Shown piece by piece: positions 9,893 to 20,639 of a DNA stretch of 64,000 nucleotides. Source of the DNA: Liolophura sinensis (lineage: Eukaryota > Mollusca > Polyplacophora > Chitonida > Chitonidae); assembly GCF_032854445.1 (NCBI RefSeq), contig NC_088306.1, positions 3,780,373-3,844,372 on the forward strand, given 5' to 3'. The notes below the pieces were generated by a model that saw only the letters and a program-made list of their open reading frames with translations, was not told the origin of the DNA and did not search any database. Within the stretch, counting starts at the first letter, position 1, and every line of letters begins with the position of its first letter. A program made the position numbers and the translations under genes.

Positions 9893-10545
9893 TTGATAAA
9901 CGCTCTCTTCAAAGTCGAGTGGACTGGTGATGTTATCGTCAGTTTGACTGCGCACAAAGATCAACACCTCCTCCAAGCTGGTCTTGTAGTTGGGAGTCTC
10001 CTCACCGGACATCAAGGCAAACGCGTCCATGGACGGGGTGAGACGGATGCGGGGGCTCATGTTGTTCAGCAGGTGACGCCGTTACAGGAACATGTCGCAG
10101 TGCAGGCGCCCCAGCATATCAACCGACCGATTTTGGGCCGTGAGCTGCAGCCGTACGTCAAACCCCGTGTTGGTCTCATCCGTCCTGTCAAACTTCCCTG
10201 GGGTGTCCATATACCACAAGGCGGAGAACAGCTGGGTGTTCTTGGCCTCTACGCTGTAAGACAACAACGTCTTTATGTACGCACAGTACGGGTACATGAT
10301 GGTTGAAGCGGTGATGAGTTTGTCGTTCAGGGAGACGTCGACCTGTTGCCACTGCGAAAGCAGCCATACGTTAGTCAAAGCTACACTCTTGCCGTCCTTC
10401 ACAACCTCTCCATCCCCGTCGAGGATTTTCGCCTTCACGTATAATATGGTGTTGGCCAAGTAGAAGTACCGTCCGATTTGTTGATGAGAAATATCACGGG
10501 CCCCACAACGCTAAGCCTGCCCATGGAACTGTAGGCATCCCTACG
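9893..10545 (-). pseudogene. Polinton major capsid protein (double jelly-roll), truncated
   Basis: The main open block is at 10,459-10,082, with TILYVKAKILDGDGE, QQVDVSLNDKLI, PYCAYIKTLLSYS and GRLHCDMFL, the conserved segments of the Polinton/adintovirus major capsid protein. A stop follows CDMFL, and the same frame resumes at 10,060-9,893 with PRIRLTPSMDAFALM and LEEVLIFVR. Upstream, the N-terminal piece (about 10,545-10,465) is joined through a one-base shift. The 3' end stops at about 9893, against the polymerase end, so sequence has been lost at both convergent ends. Assignment to the major rather than the minor capsid gene is from remembered family pattern. Confidence 0.75.
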
Positions 10546-10715
10546 ACCTTCTCCAACGTTGCTGTCGGCAGGGGGTAAGGTTCACAAATCAAAGTCACTG
10601 CTAACCGACGGACAACACTAGGCTTGGGGGAGAGCCATGGTGTTAGCTAAAAATATCCGGTGTGGAGCGGAGTTTGGTGAGTCGAGGTTGGCGCGGGTGC
10701 GTACGTCTTTTGTGC

Positions 10716-11043
10716 CTAACGGGCAGGCGAGGACGAGTGGGAGCAGTACGTCTTCTGGGTTCTGCGTGCCGGTGACGAATGGGTGCGTCGGACATTCCGT
10801 TTTAGACGTCCCTCCCACCCCGTTGGAACGGCCAAGGTGCAAAGACCCGTCTTGTGGCGCTGTAACTTCACCTTCTGAACCGGCGATAGTGGAATGTTTC
10901 CATTTAACACATTCTTGGCACATTCACACAAACACCGACGTAAACCCGGATAATTGCCGCACAGCACGGCGCGTCGAATGGCAGGGGTGGTTCGAGCCAG
11001 CAGGGACAGCAAAGGACCGTAAAGTTGGAGCCGGCGTGACATC
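10716..11043 (-). pseudogene. Small basic core-like Polinton protein (X-type), decayed
   Basis: The frame starts at a Met near 11,043 with LQLYGPLLSLLART and ECAKNVLNGNIPLSPVQK followed by a Lys/Arg-rich tail. The pattern of a helical start, the N-V-L-x-G-N-x-P-L-x-P motif and then basic residues is typical of the small conserved protein next to the ATPase in Polintons and adintoviruses. A stop lies in the tail and the usual hydrophobic C-terminus is not recognisable. It lies between the ATPase and capsid relics on the same strand, the usual neighbourhood. Confidence 0.6.
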
Positions 11044-11084
11044 CCGGGTGGTTGACGTGGAAAAAACTGATTCGGCAGAATGTG

Positions 11085-11690
11085 CGTAGGAAGTTTGATG
11101 AATTGGGGAGGTAGGCGGACTGAATCTCCCCGGAGAAGATGTGGGTGCGAAGTCGCAGGTGTTCGGGTGTGGCTTGCTTGAAATCCACCAGCAAATACCA
11201 GTGAGGTTTCGGTGGTGGCATCCTCAAACCCCTCGCGCACGTACTGCGTCTGCCCCGGAGCCATCTGTTTAGCGATCATGGTAATTTGAGACGCGTCTCG
11301 CGCGTTTTTTAACATCAAGTAGTGTGCTTTCAGACTGATGGTGCGCTGATCTTTGCTTTTGTTGAACAATTTCTGCATGATGTACACCATGCTGATATTG
11401 AGGTGGCGGCTGCCTTTGGTAAATAGTTTTGTCGCGCATTCGTCTGCTTTGGCCATCAAATCGTCCACCACGACTAACGTCCGCTCCCCCGGGTCGAATG
11501 CCGACGGGCTGGGCACACCTTCTTCAAACCGAACGTTGGGTAACGTGGTGTACAACGGCTGCCACTCCCCGTAACGCCAGACGACGCATTGAGGGGGTGG
11601 GTAATGAGAGCTTGAGCGTGCTGCACCAGCTGTTTTACAAACACAGACTTTCCACACTGGAAGGGTGAGGTAGGCGGGCTGCTACTCCGA
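11085..11690 (-). pseudogene. Polinton genome-packaging ATPase (FtsK/HerA type), frameshifted
   Basis: The Walker A region is at about 11,660-11,640 (CGKSVFVKQLV, with the usual first Gly of the loop absent). After a frameshift near 11,605 comes a block with VVWRYGEWQPLY. The Walker B motif VVVDDLM is at 11,475-11,455, followed by LFTKGSRHLNISMVYIMQ, RTISLKAHYLMLKNARD and a Gln/Met-rich segment. A second shift near 11,200 leads to LLVDFKQATPEHLRLR and the end. The packaging ATPase drives genome encapsidation in this lineage. Two frameshifts make this copy non-functional. Upstream it is fused in frame to Ser/Pro repeats (11,667-11,825). Confidence 0.85.
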
Positions 11691-11825
11691 CGGCTGCTGC
11701 TGCTGGCCGCCACAGGTGGGGAGGGCGTGGTAGACGGACTGCTACTACGATTGTTTCTGCTGCTAGCCGCCACGGGTGAGGCGGGCAAGGTAGACAGACT
11801 GTTACTCGCGCTGCTGCTACCGCAC
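11667..11825. repeat. Ser/Pro-coding tandem repeat, about 60-bp units
   Basis: Two and a half units containing CTGCTGCTGGCCGCCAC and CTGCTACTACG-like words. On the minus strand they encode repeats of SSSP, PPVAASS and RRSSSP. They are open into the ATPase frame and expanded within the element. Confidence 0.6.
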
Positions 11826-11966
11826 CGCACCGTGCTGGGTGAAGAATAGATGGGTGTGAAGACGGTGATCGCAGTACCGAAGCGTTGTTAGGGAGCAATG
11901 GTCGGTGACGCCGACGGAGTTGGGGTGAACTGGGGAATCCCGTAAACTTTAACCGGGGAGTGACGG

Positions 11967-12330
11967 TTATGTCCGTGGACGCGTCCTTATTCGGGGGGTA
12001 AACGCCGTGTTGGGTAGCGGGATGAAAGTCAGGTCCTCGCCCGGGGCGGTGCTGTTAAGCCGACAAGCAAAGTCACCCGACGATGGTGATGGTGGTGGTG
12101 GAGACGGGAGCGGCGGCGGCGGGGAGAAAGGCTTTCCAGACCAACGAAGGAGCGTCTTGTTCAATTGCCCTTGTAAATATTGAAGGGTCGACTGGTCTTG
12201 GAGGAGCTGCCCGCTAAGTTCCGCGGCCAATCAACCCACTAAAACTCCGATCTACAAGAGAACTCCGAGCAAGACTGCCACGGTGCCTTTATTCTCGCGC
12301 AAGCCTTGTACCCATTGATCCATTCCTTGA
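11967..12330 (-). pseudogene. Unidentified Polinton ORF with hydrophobic start
   Basis: Reading from a Met near 12,320, a hydrophobic stretch (GTVAVLLGVLL, then IGVLVG) is interrupted by two stops. It continues as an open frame at 12,230-11,967 with LLQDQSTLQYLQGQL and a Pro-rich tract (PPPPLPSPPPPSPSS). It could be a minor virion or membrane protein of the element. I do not recognise it. Confidence 0.35.
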
Positions 12331-12380
12331 GGTAGGCCTTGAGGTAGGGAGTGACAGTTACCCCCGTCATCCTCCGGCAT

Positions 12381-12886
12381 CTAAGAATTAAAGCTGGGTG
12401 GATAGCCGATCCACTTCACCCAATAGTACAGTTTTCCTCGGCGACGCTCTTTTCTCAAGATCTTCTCCACCTGATAAAACTTGTCAGCCGCGGCCGACGA
12501 GGGAAGTGTCGTCGAGCGGGACGGTGCAGCGTGTACGTGTCCTGCTGAGTCAGCCAAACCGACACACGGGCCCAACTGACTCTGATTCCATGTTGCTGGA
12601 CTGCCTTGAGCAAGGGCTGAACGCCGCTGTAAGCCGCTGGACTGTCCGGGTCATAGTACAATGCATGGAGAGCGTCATCGACCGGGTCTGAGTCTCTACC
12701 CGCGAACGTTCTCTGAACCCGCTTCCGTACTCGCCGCCGTGGTGACGGTGGCTGCAGCTGCTGGCGAGCTGGCTGGCGGCCGGTGTGAGGCCTAGTCCGG
12801 CGTCGTCCTTTGTGTCCTTGTGTAGTGAGTGAACCTATCCCAGACAGCGGATATATATTACCCAGTGTACATGCATTTGTCAACAA
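12381..12886 (-). pseudogene. Polinton integrase: N-terminal region joined to chromodomain, catalytic core missing
   Basis: The block 12,886-about 12,490 has the N-terminal region of the Polinton integrase, with YYDPDSPAAYSG and VSVWLTQQDTYTLHRPARR. In a different frame, at about 12,480-12,385, is a chromodomain-like end, KFYQVEKILRKERRRG and YYWVKWIGYP. The retroviral-type DDE catalytic core that should lie between them is absent, so a deletion has joined the two ends. The gene is the last before the right inverted repeat, the usual place. Confidence 0.8.
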
Positions 12887-12898
12887 AATTCAGTTCCC

Positions 12899-12983
12899 TC
12901 ACAGAGCGCGGACTCAACGACACCTGCGTAGCATCAAAATTGCACACCCTCCAGGTGACACGTTTGCAACATTCCCTACTACT
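12899..12983. repeat. Polinton right terminal inverted repeat
   Basis: Reverse complement of 6842-6918, with the AGTAGTAGGG end at 12,983 and a 13-base insertion relative to the left copy. Confidence 0.9.
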
Positions 12984-12989
12984 GGTGGT
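12984..12989. repeat. Polinton target-site duplication, right copy
   Basis: GGTGGT, identical to 6836-6841. Confidence 0.85.
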
Positions 12990-13022
12990 TTCCGACAGAA
13001 ATTCTTCTACTAACACATCAGA

Positions 13023-16000
13023 CTCCAGGACTAGTTCTTAGGCAAAATGAAGTCGCTCACAGCGGATTTTTGCGCTGAATTTATTTATAATTTATCACCT
13101 TGAGGTACATATTAGAATTTTTTATGGCATGTAAATGCGAGGAAATGCATACTATTTTCAACTGTATTTGTTTGATATTTAAGTTTTCTTCTCCTTTAAG
13201 TATTTTCTCTGTGTAATTTCGAAGCTAACATAAAACAAAATTGACAGAAATAAGTGGTGTTTAACCTCATTTAATATGTCAACAGCCATACTGACAACAC
13301 TGGAAGCATAAATGCCTAAAAGAGCTACTTCAGTGTCAAATGCCGTATGTCTCGAAAGCAAGGTGAAATGATACGTGTCGAGATAATCTGAACTGCTTTC
13401 ATAAACTGTAAAAAATGCATGGTATTGAAACCGCTGTTGTTAATTTCGGGGGATAATACAAATTTAAAGCTTTCCATCGTTTTCAATTTTGCCTGGTTTG
13501 ACGTCATGCAAGAACACTTGACGTCAAAACGCACATGACGTCATTCCAACATAAATCCCTTATTCCACGTTTCATCTTGGTGATTCATCGTCACATAGGT
13601 CGAAAAATTTTACGGAAAACTGCCGAAGATTTTGTTTTTGAGGACTCTTCACTAGTTGGGGTTAAAGGGCATTATTCATCGTAAATATTTTTTAACCTTG
13701 CTGTTAGCTGTGTTCCTTACGGTATCTCTCATATCATTTTCATCTCATATCATATCATCACAACTAATGTTAATCTTTACCCTTTTCAAACACAAGAGGC
13801 CTTTTTCAAGAGGAATTTATGCATAAAATTATTACGAAAATGACGTTAAAATGATTTGTTCGTGTCATTGAAATGTAAGCTTCATAAAACTGCACATTAT
13901 CTACCCTATAGTACCCTAGTCTTAAGCCAGGTCACGTAGGTCACTGACCTAATTCCTTGGTGGCTGCTAGCTCACCTATCTTAGCAGTTTCCAGTGTTGT
14001 ATAAAGGACGCACCCATCGAATGATTACACCATTTCGAGTTTACACCTGACTATCTCTTGATCCCTTGAGTCTATCTCAAGGGGTATTTGAATACAGTTC
14101 TTTCCCTGAGTGATCAGAATTGTTCCTTACAAAACGAAAATGCAAAATTATATGCACAGGGGCCTACTTGGCCTACATGTGCGTTTGTGTATAAACCTAA
14201 GTGAAAATTTGGGCAAGTAAAGTTTAATGGGGGCTTATAATGCTCCAATTGCACTGCACAAAAACCAGACCCATTTTAAACCCATGCGTTCTAGTTTCAA
14301 AATGGAATAGGATGCCGGAGAGGAATGCTAAAATCTCCTAGTATTTTATGTCAAATGTTCAACTCTCGACTGTGCATGTGTTACAGTTTAAAACTTACAA
14401 GTTTGTAAAACTTATAATGCGGGTCGTTTTATAACTTTTTCAAACTTTAGAATCATGATATCTCTATAAGCATCTACGAAGCAGACATTTTGTGACGGGT
14501 AAATATCTGGTGTAATCTAAAATAATAACAAAAGGAACTGGTACGGTAAGGCGGAAAATCGGCCTCAGAGAGGCACGATATAAAGTGTCAATTTTAAAAC
14601 CCTACTACAACTCTGTGTATTTCCAAATCCGAGTATAAAACTTGGCCAAGTGCCCATATACGACATATAGCCATGGAAGAGATGGTTTCTTAGTAATAAA
14701 TCGCCAAATATGCACACTCGATCAGAAACGTCAATTTTTGGTTGAAACAATGTATCGACGTTCACCTTTTTTCTTTGAAACTGTGCCCAGGTCCTTTCGA
14801 TTGGAATTGAGCTGTTTTCTTTTATGCTTTTAGCTTTTTTTTTCTTTTACCAAAATTCCCTGGTTGTGCATGTTGAATTGTTTGTCTTAAATCTAAGATT
14901 TAAAGCAGAAATTGAAGAATTAACATACACAGAAAACAGAATGCATAAAGTGACAGTTTTGGCTCATCTTTCACTTCTTTTCCTAGCTATACCAAGTACA
15001 TCAGAGTTTAATACTGTTTGACTTAAAATGGAGGAAATGACAGGATTCAACATGTTATGCTATGGAAGAGTTAAAAATCTTATAAATGTAAGAAATACTC
15101 ACGTAAAATAGACAAACATGGAGTAGGCCTACACTCCTGTACTGACAAATACCATGTACCCACAAGGAATATGTGTACATTGGTGGGAAGAGATTTTCGA
15201 AACTTAAAATACTGAGTTAATCCAAGACAATTTTTGGAATAAAGTGTTTAGGGCTTGGTACATATGTCAAAATAACATGAGCTCCTTAACAATAATTAAG
15301 TAGGTATATTTTGTCAGTGTCTATTCACAAATTATACGATTTTGTTTGGTAAAGAATGGTATACGACATGAATAATACATAAAAGAGATAAAGTGAACAC
15401 AAAGGTAAAATCAAGAAATAAACCAATTTCTGTTAGGGATGTATAGCGGCAGTTTTATAGTCAATAAGGTGGACCAGTATATGAACGTTGTTTTTAACCT
15501 TGTGCACCCAGCTGACTAAAACTGCCGCTATATGCCCATAGCAGGAAACATTATTTCAATTATATCACCTGCCCAAAACGTTTAAAGCCGTAATACGTAA
15601 AAAAGACGTAATTAAGTAGGAAAAACCTACAGCCATGTAAATACGTTCAGACCCATACACAGTAGTGTTCGAAACTGTCCAGCGAGCGGCCTACGGCGCC
15701 ATATTCTCCAGGTATAACTGGACAAAAGGGGGTGCCAGTCTACACAGTCACTGATTTCAGTCCGAAGAGTAACAAACTGATGGCAAAAGTGGCTGTTGAA
15801 ATTAACGATGCCGCCAGAGGCTGTTCTGGCATGTGATATCTATCCATTCATTTTTTCACGCGCGTTTTAGCACGCGCCCCGCAGGCAGTAAAATATGAGA
15901 TTTATGATCTTTGATCTACTTACTACTAACAATGCGATAAACTATCGATGACGTCATTAGGTTTTAAAGCTATTTCAGAAGCTACAGTCTTAGGTTTGGT

Positions 16001-16167
16001 GCAGCTCCAATTGTGCTAAAAGAGGCTCTGGCACGGTCTTTCCAAATATTTATAAAAATATTATTCTTACCAAAACATTGAAAATATTTATAAAACTATA
16101 TTAAGATGCAATTTCTAAAAAAATAAGCATTTAGGCCTATGTTCTTATAATGACAAATTCTACGTAC
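13023..16167. other. Non-coding stretch between Polinton and paralogue 2
   Basis: AT-rich sequence without a supported exon. It contains a cluster of three CREs (13,499-13,543). Short ORFs at 13,179-13,361, 14,565-14,765 and 14,824-15,021 show no motif. Unidentified 3' exons of paralogue 2 may lie here. Confidence 0.35.
13499..13543. promoter_or_regulatory. Three perfect CRE palindromes
   Basis: TGACGTCA occurs at 13,499-13,506, 13,519-13,526 and 13,536-13,543, starts 20 and 17 bases apart. This is the consensus for CREB/ATF dimers. The cluster is far denser than chance. No promoter or transcript is visible nearby. Confidence 0.5.
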
Positions 16168-16386
16168 CTGGTATTGGATTGGGTTCACAAAAGTAGAGGA
16201 TATCTTTGATATTGCTGGCCATCTTTGACACCTCATTATATAGCAAGATGTTTCTAAGGTTCCACAATAGAGCCTGTATAGCCACGATGTTATTCCGTGT
16301 GAAATAACCAACATTCATCAAATGTAGACAAAAGTCTTTCGGATCTGAAATCCTTTGTAATTCTTTCGATATCATGTGTCCACAAC
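16168..16386 (-). CDS. DED-like gene, paralogue 2: exon for second half of the domain
   Basis: Acceptor TTTCAG/GT (16,387/16,386) and donor CAG/GTACGTA (16,168/16,167) bound a 219-bp class 1-1 exon. It encodes DFCLHLMNVGYF, NNIVAIQALLW and LLYNEVSKMA, and ends in CEPNPIPG. It is clearly paralogous to the exon at 210-1, about two thirds identical by eye. The first-half exon lies 7 kb away at 23,484-23,359, because a 6-kb insertion occupies the intron. It is intact and could be spliced. Confidence 0.6.
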
Positions 16387-16584
16387 CTGAAATATATAAA
16401 CAGTTGACAAGTTTTACATTTTCACAGCTTAGCATATGTGAAACAGTATTAAAAAAATTGGGGCGTGGTAGGGGGGAGGGGGTGTTGGAAACTGCGTTAT
16501 CTATAGCACCCCTATAGCAAGGAATAACCCATTTTGCATTTTAAAAAACATAACAACTGCCAGTATAATCAAGGAAAACTTCAA

Positions 16585-16725
16585 CACTCAAGAATTAATC
16601 TTTTAATTTTAACAGAAAATCTGGTGTCTGAGTGAAGCTGGAATTTGTTCTGTTATTATTAGGCAATATTGTGACGTATTTCACAGAATAATCTGCTGCA
16701 ATAGCAGAATACATTCTGACTGACA
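16585..16725. mobile_element. MITE, left part, split by nested insertion
   Basis: The segment matches the reverse complement of the MITE at 58,656-58,895, with CACTCAA, TTTTAACAGAAA, CTGGTGTCTGAG and AATAATCTGCTGCAATAGCAG. The match stops at about 16,725 and the remaining end of the same element lies at 22,735-22,799. Confidence 0.55.
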
Positions 16726-17049
16726 AAACAACTGGTTTTAATAACATTGTTGCCTTTTTAGATTCCAAAATAGAAGACAGGCCAAAGAAAGAACACAACT
16801 TAAATTTGAGAATTCTTTATTGTGCGATAGGTCTGAGCAATATAGCCGTCGAGAATCTGTGCGCATATCTGGTTCGGAACTTAGAGCGGATGAAACAACA
16901 CATGACGCCGTGTGTCGACTTGCAACATCTAGGCCTATATCCGTTCTTATTATACACATAAGTGTCCAGCGCCTACTATATTATGTAGTAAACACAATTG
17001 TCCAATATTTTTAATATGTTGTACAGTTGTAACTGTGACGTCACACGTA

Positions 17050-17690
17050 CGGACTACTTTCTGTTTGTCAACAAGCAGACGACACAACAAGATGTTCGTC
17101 CGTGCTCGTCCAGAAAAATCTGTGTCTCCGGACAGTCCGTTCTGCCTCACACCAATTTCCGAATGTCGCCTTAAACCTGATGCAGCTGTGTGGTATTCCT
17201 TCACTCCAAGGGGAGAGCATCGTTTGGGAGAGCTAATGAAGAGGGCAGCCGAGGCTGCTGGACTGAAAGGCCGTAAAACTAATCACTCGGTCTGAAAAAC
17301 AGCCGTCCAAACCCTTGTAAAATCTGGCCTCACTCCACAAAATTATGCAGGTCACCGGACACAAATCCCTTGATTCTAAATTAGATCACGTGGAGCAGAA
17401 GCAAAGGCCGAGTTTACTTCAGGGCAATCGCGCCTTCAGTCAACCATCTCCAGCGCTTCCACTCCTTGGCCAGTCAGTTCAAGTGCACACGAACGTAGTT
17501 TTCACGACTTTGATGCCATCAACTTCCGCACAGAATCCTACGGATAATCAGCTAACTTTGTCAGCAAACTCTACTTCTCTTTCATGCTCATCTTGTAAAG
17601 ATTACACTAGTCTGTTCGGTGGCGCAATAACTGCACTTTTGATTTTCACTGAAACGTCTGCATTCCTTTTCTTTACACTTCTGTTTGTAA
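17050..17690 (+). pseudogene. Crypton-type tyrosine recombinase (DUF3504-like) relic
   Basis: The block 17,140-17,295 has RLKPDAAVWYSFTPRG, LGELMKRAAEAAGL and GRKTNHSV followed by TGA where the family has a catalytic Arg before K-T; CGA-to-TGA is a likely one-base change. The recombinase C-terminus continues in another frame from 17,345 with QVTGHKSLDSK, and the expected Tyr nucleophile position reads His (LDHVEQ). A Ser-rich tail with LFGGAIT follows to about 17,690. The fold is that of the tyrosine recombinase domain found in Crypton transposons and in domesticated KCTD1/ZMYM/QRICH1-type proteins. One stop, one shift and loss of catalytic residues mark it as dead. Confidence 0.7.
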
Positions 17691-17893
17691 AATACCGCTT
17701 CGGCCACGTGCTCCTGACCCAGTTTTCCGTCAGCCAATGAAAGTGCTCCATTCAGTATTCCATATTCATCCGCAACCAGCTATCCGCCATAGTTACGCGA
17801 TATGAAATAATTAGCACGGTTTTACCCAATTTCTTTAGCGCTCAAGTTTATTTACTTACGTTTTTGACAAGTGAGTGTATAATAAATAGGTTA

Positions 17894-17928
17894 TGGATTG
17901 TATGGTCCCGTATGGACCATACAATCCA
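17894..17928. repeat. Perfect 15-bp-stem hairpin
   Basis: TGGATTGTATGGTCC at 17,894-17,908, a 5-base loop, then its exact complement at 17,914-17,928. Confidence 0.85.
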
Positions 17929-17959
17929 ACAACCCATAAATATTACGAACGACGACATT

Positions 17960-18324
17960 TCCCGTTCTTATTTCATCAGACCATATCAATCGCACATCAT
18001 CGTTAAATTCATATCGTACCTAAAACGAATTTCAAGAAAGACCTCCCATCCACATCTCGCGTGTTCATAAATGAAAACTTGACCAAGGACAGCTATAACT
18101 TGTTCAAATCGATGCTCGGTTTGGAAGAAGAGACACTAATTCACAGTAACTGGACGCATGATGGGAATCTGTTTTATCGTCTACGCGAGTGGGGTCAAGG
18201 CCCTCAGGTGTCCAGCAAACGCGACCTATCTACTTTCGACCAAAAACTAGCTCGTACTGTGTCATGTAATGGTCGTGGCATCAATCGGAATTCATGTTTT
18301 GATACTTGGCACGATGAGCTATGA
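17960..18324 (+). pseudogene. LINE ORF1-like fragment
   Basis: The open block 18,061-18,324 has FINENLTKDSYNLF, SNWTHDGNLFYRL and KRDLSTF, the end of the zinc-knuckle/PHD-type ORF1 seen in CR1/L2-like LINEs (pattern INENLT...WT.DG). The upstream part is in a shifted frame. It lies about 2.3 kb before the ORF2 relic on the same strand and so may be the same element, with a SINE between. Confidence 0.45.
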
Positions 18325-19692
18325 ATAATAATTGTGAAATAATCACATGAGTGATAAGGCAAACATTCTACTGAACAGTTACACGTTTTTTCATTATGTT
18401 GAGCCTCAGTGTCTAGCACTTAAAATTCGGGTTTCTTGTTCGTTTATTTTGGTTTTTATTTTTTTGTTCTTTAGCCAGCCTTACATTCTGGTATCACATT
18501 TCGTGTAGGTTTATTTGGTCGAGGGCTGATGTCCAAAGGTTGTGTCCCACTTAATTTAATTATGCACTGTTTCTAATCTAATTTGATACAGTTATTTTTA
18601 GCAAAATTCTGTCCATCCATTGAATCGTAATGTCTATTGTGTGGCCATATTGTATAATTTGTTTTCTTTTATTATGCGGAGATATTGAATCGAACTCAGG
18701 TCCTCTCATCTCTCCATATACACCTCAACGTTTGTGTTATTAAAGTGGACATAAAGTCAGCCACTAAAGTTGAATTAATTAATAAAGTAGCATTCCAGAA
18801 ATGTTCTAAAAAGATTTTAACAATTCTACGCCGCTTATCAACAAAACAAATAGCAAACAATCGTCAGTACCTAGCCACTCATTTGGTGAGGCCATTTTGC
18901 CATGTTATAGCTATCTAAAGTAACGTCACAAAACCTACGAGCTCTCCCGTACCGTCGGTAATAAGCCATGTGACAATGAGAAAATACAAACAAAAACGCC
19001 TAATACCCATCCAAACAGTATCAGCTCTGTTCCGTGTTCAAAGGGCCGATGTTTCTTTTAGTTTGGCCCTCAGTCAGGGCGATGTTTGTGGACCCAAGGT
19101 TCGTGTTTTAGTGGTCCTGCTCGTCCTCGTCCTGCAACGGTGTAAGTATTCGGTCTAGCTGGCTGTACCGACTTCAGGTAATCTACCGACTCTTTCATTC
19201 AGATTTTGCACATAGAGTGAAAGACAGCATAATTTAATTTAAGAAGGGAACAATGCTGCCAGTATTATTATGTGGCTGAAATCCAAAAGAATATTTTAGG
19301 TTATGTAGCTGCTTTCCTGAATTGGATGCTGTAGCTCTCTTGAGGGTGAATGTTAGAGTTTACCCTCTGGTTAGATAAAACTATGTGCAGATGATATTGT
19401 TACTAAAACGAAATATTACTGTCCTGATGTGGTAGAGGTGTCTTGTGTATCATGTTACATTCTCATAGACTACAGTGTATCCGGATAGGACCAGGCAGCT
19501 GTTAAATTGTTGAACTAAATGAATGGAGATATTTCTGTTTTTAGTAATTGTCAGTTGTGACAAAACTATCAGTTGTCGAAATTTAGATTAATATTTCTTT
19601 ACAAGTTTTAACATTACTTATATACAGATAAGACTGTAAATAATGTTTTGAAATGTTTATTGAGTGGTCAGTACTAGTGATGTTTTCACTGA

Positions 19693-19931
19693 TTTATTTT
19701 TTATTTATTTGATTGGTGTTCGAAAGAATATTTCACTTATACGACGGCGGCCAGCATTATGGTGGGAGGAAACCGGGCAGAGCCCGGGGGAAACCCACGA
19801 CCATCCGCAGACCGTGCCACGTACGGCAGGAGAGGAAGCCAGCATGAGATGGACTTGAACTCACAGCGACCGCATTGGTGAGAGGCTTCTGGGTCATTAC
19901 CTTACGCTAACCAACTGAGCCACGGAGGCCC
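19693..19931 (-). mobile_element. SINE family 1, near full length
   Basis: Tail at the left, tRNA-like head ending GCCTCCGTGGCTCAGTTGG (reverse strand) at the right. An internal deletion removes part of the head (no second ...CTAGCGC). An imperfect 12-base flank pair, GTTTTCACTGAT and GTTTTTGCTGAT, may be the target duplication. Confidence 0.88.
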
Positions 19932-20639
19932 AGTTTTTGCTGATAAAGCATGTTTGTGTATATGTATAAATAGGTGATGTGAGAATTGCAGTTGTAATTC
20001 TATGATAGCTATTCTGGGAACTGTCTTGTGATAAGATAAGATAAGGTAATGTTCTAGGCATTGGCTAGTAGCAGTAGAGGATGTGACTTTTGGTTCTCAT
20101 GGAGTGATGTAAATCTGAATTGTGTCTGTATATGAAATGCCTTTTCATGATAAAACAATACTTCACTGTGAGTGTATCTGGTGTATATTTTTGTACATTG
20201 TAGCTTTTTATTGTTTCTCCCTCACATCTGTACCACGCCTGCGTTCACCAACTCCTAATAAACCATAACAGCCGCATCAGACGGTCTACATGTGTTCATT
20301 CCCACACCTTTACAGACTGAATTATGTATTAGCCAGGTGCCGTCGTGTCCTTAAAACTAACCGCAAAATCCATAGCAGTTTATAGCAGAGATATCTGTTT
20401 ATCCACTATAAGAAACCATACTGACAACCGAGAGCTAACGGGTTTATTGACATGACAGCCAATTATCACCTGACGCTTTCAGCGCTAGTAAGTAGCCAAG
20501 TTCATACTTCTACAACATGGCTACCCGGAGTAAATTGTCCGCCAGTGCCATATTCCCAATGCTGAACTTCCTCTTCTCGGCTTTTCAACTTTATAGCATT
20601 TTTTTTTACATATTTTGCTGTGATAACTGTGTCTTATAT

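Larger units (their letters stand above)
6842..12983. mobile_element. Maverick/Polinton element, internally deleted and decayed, 6142 bp
   Basis: The boundaries are set by terminal inverted repeats starting AGTAGTAGGGAATGTTGC at 6842 and, inverted, at 12,983, and by the 6-bp duplication GGTGGT on both sides. Inside are relics of the family set: type-B DNA polymerase (+), double-jelly-roll capsid protein (-), a small basic core-like protein (-), a packaging ATPase (-) and an integrase with chromodomain (-). A C2H2 zinc-finger relic (+) is also present. Full elements are commonly 15-20 kb, so more than half is missing; protease and the integrase catalytic core are not seen. All genes carry stops and frameshifts. 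A SINE sits at 7858-8129. Polintons are related to adintoviruses, so this is a fossil of a virus-like transposon. Confidence 0.93.

Noticed and set aside
13179-13361. Possible exon with ALLGIYASSVVSMAVDIL
   Set aside because: Ala/Val-rich and plausible, but with no good acceptor and no family match. Left as non-coding.
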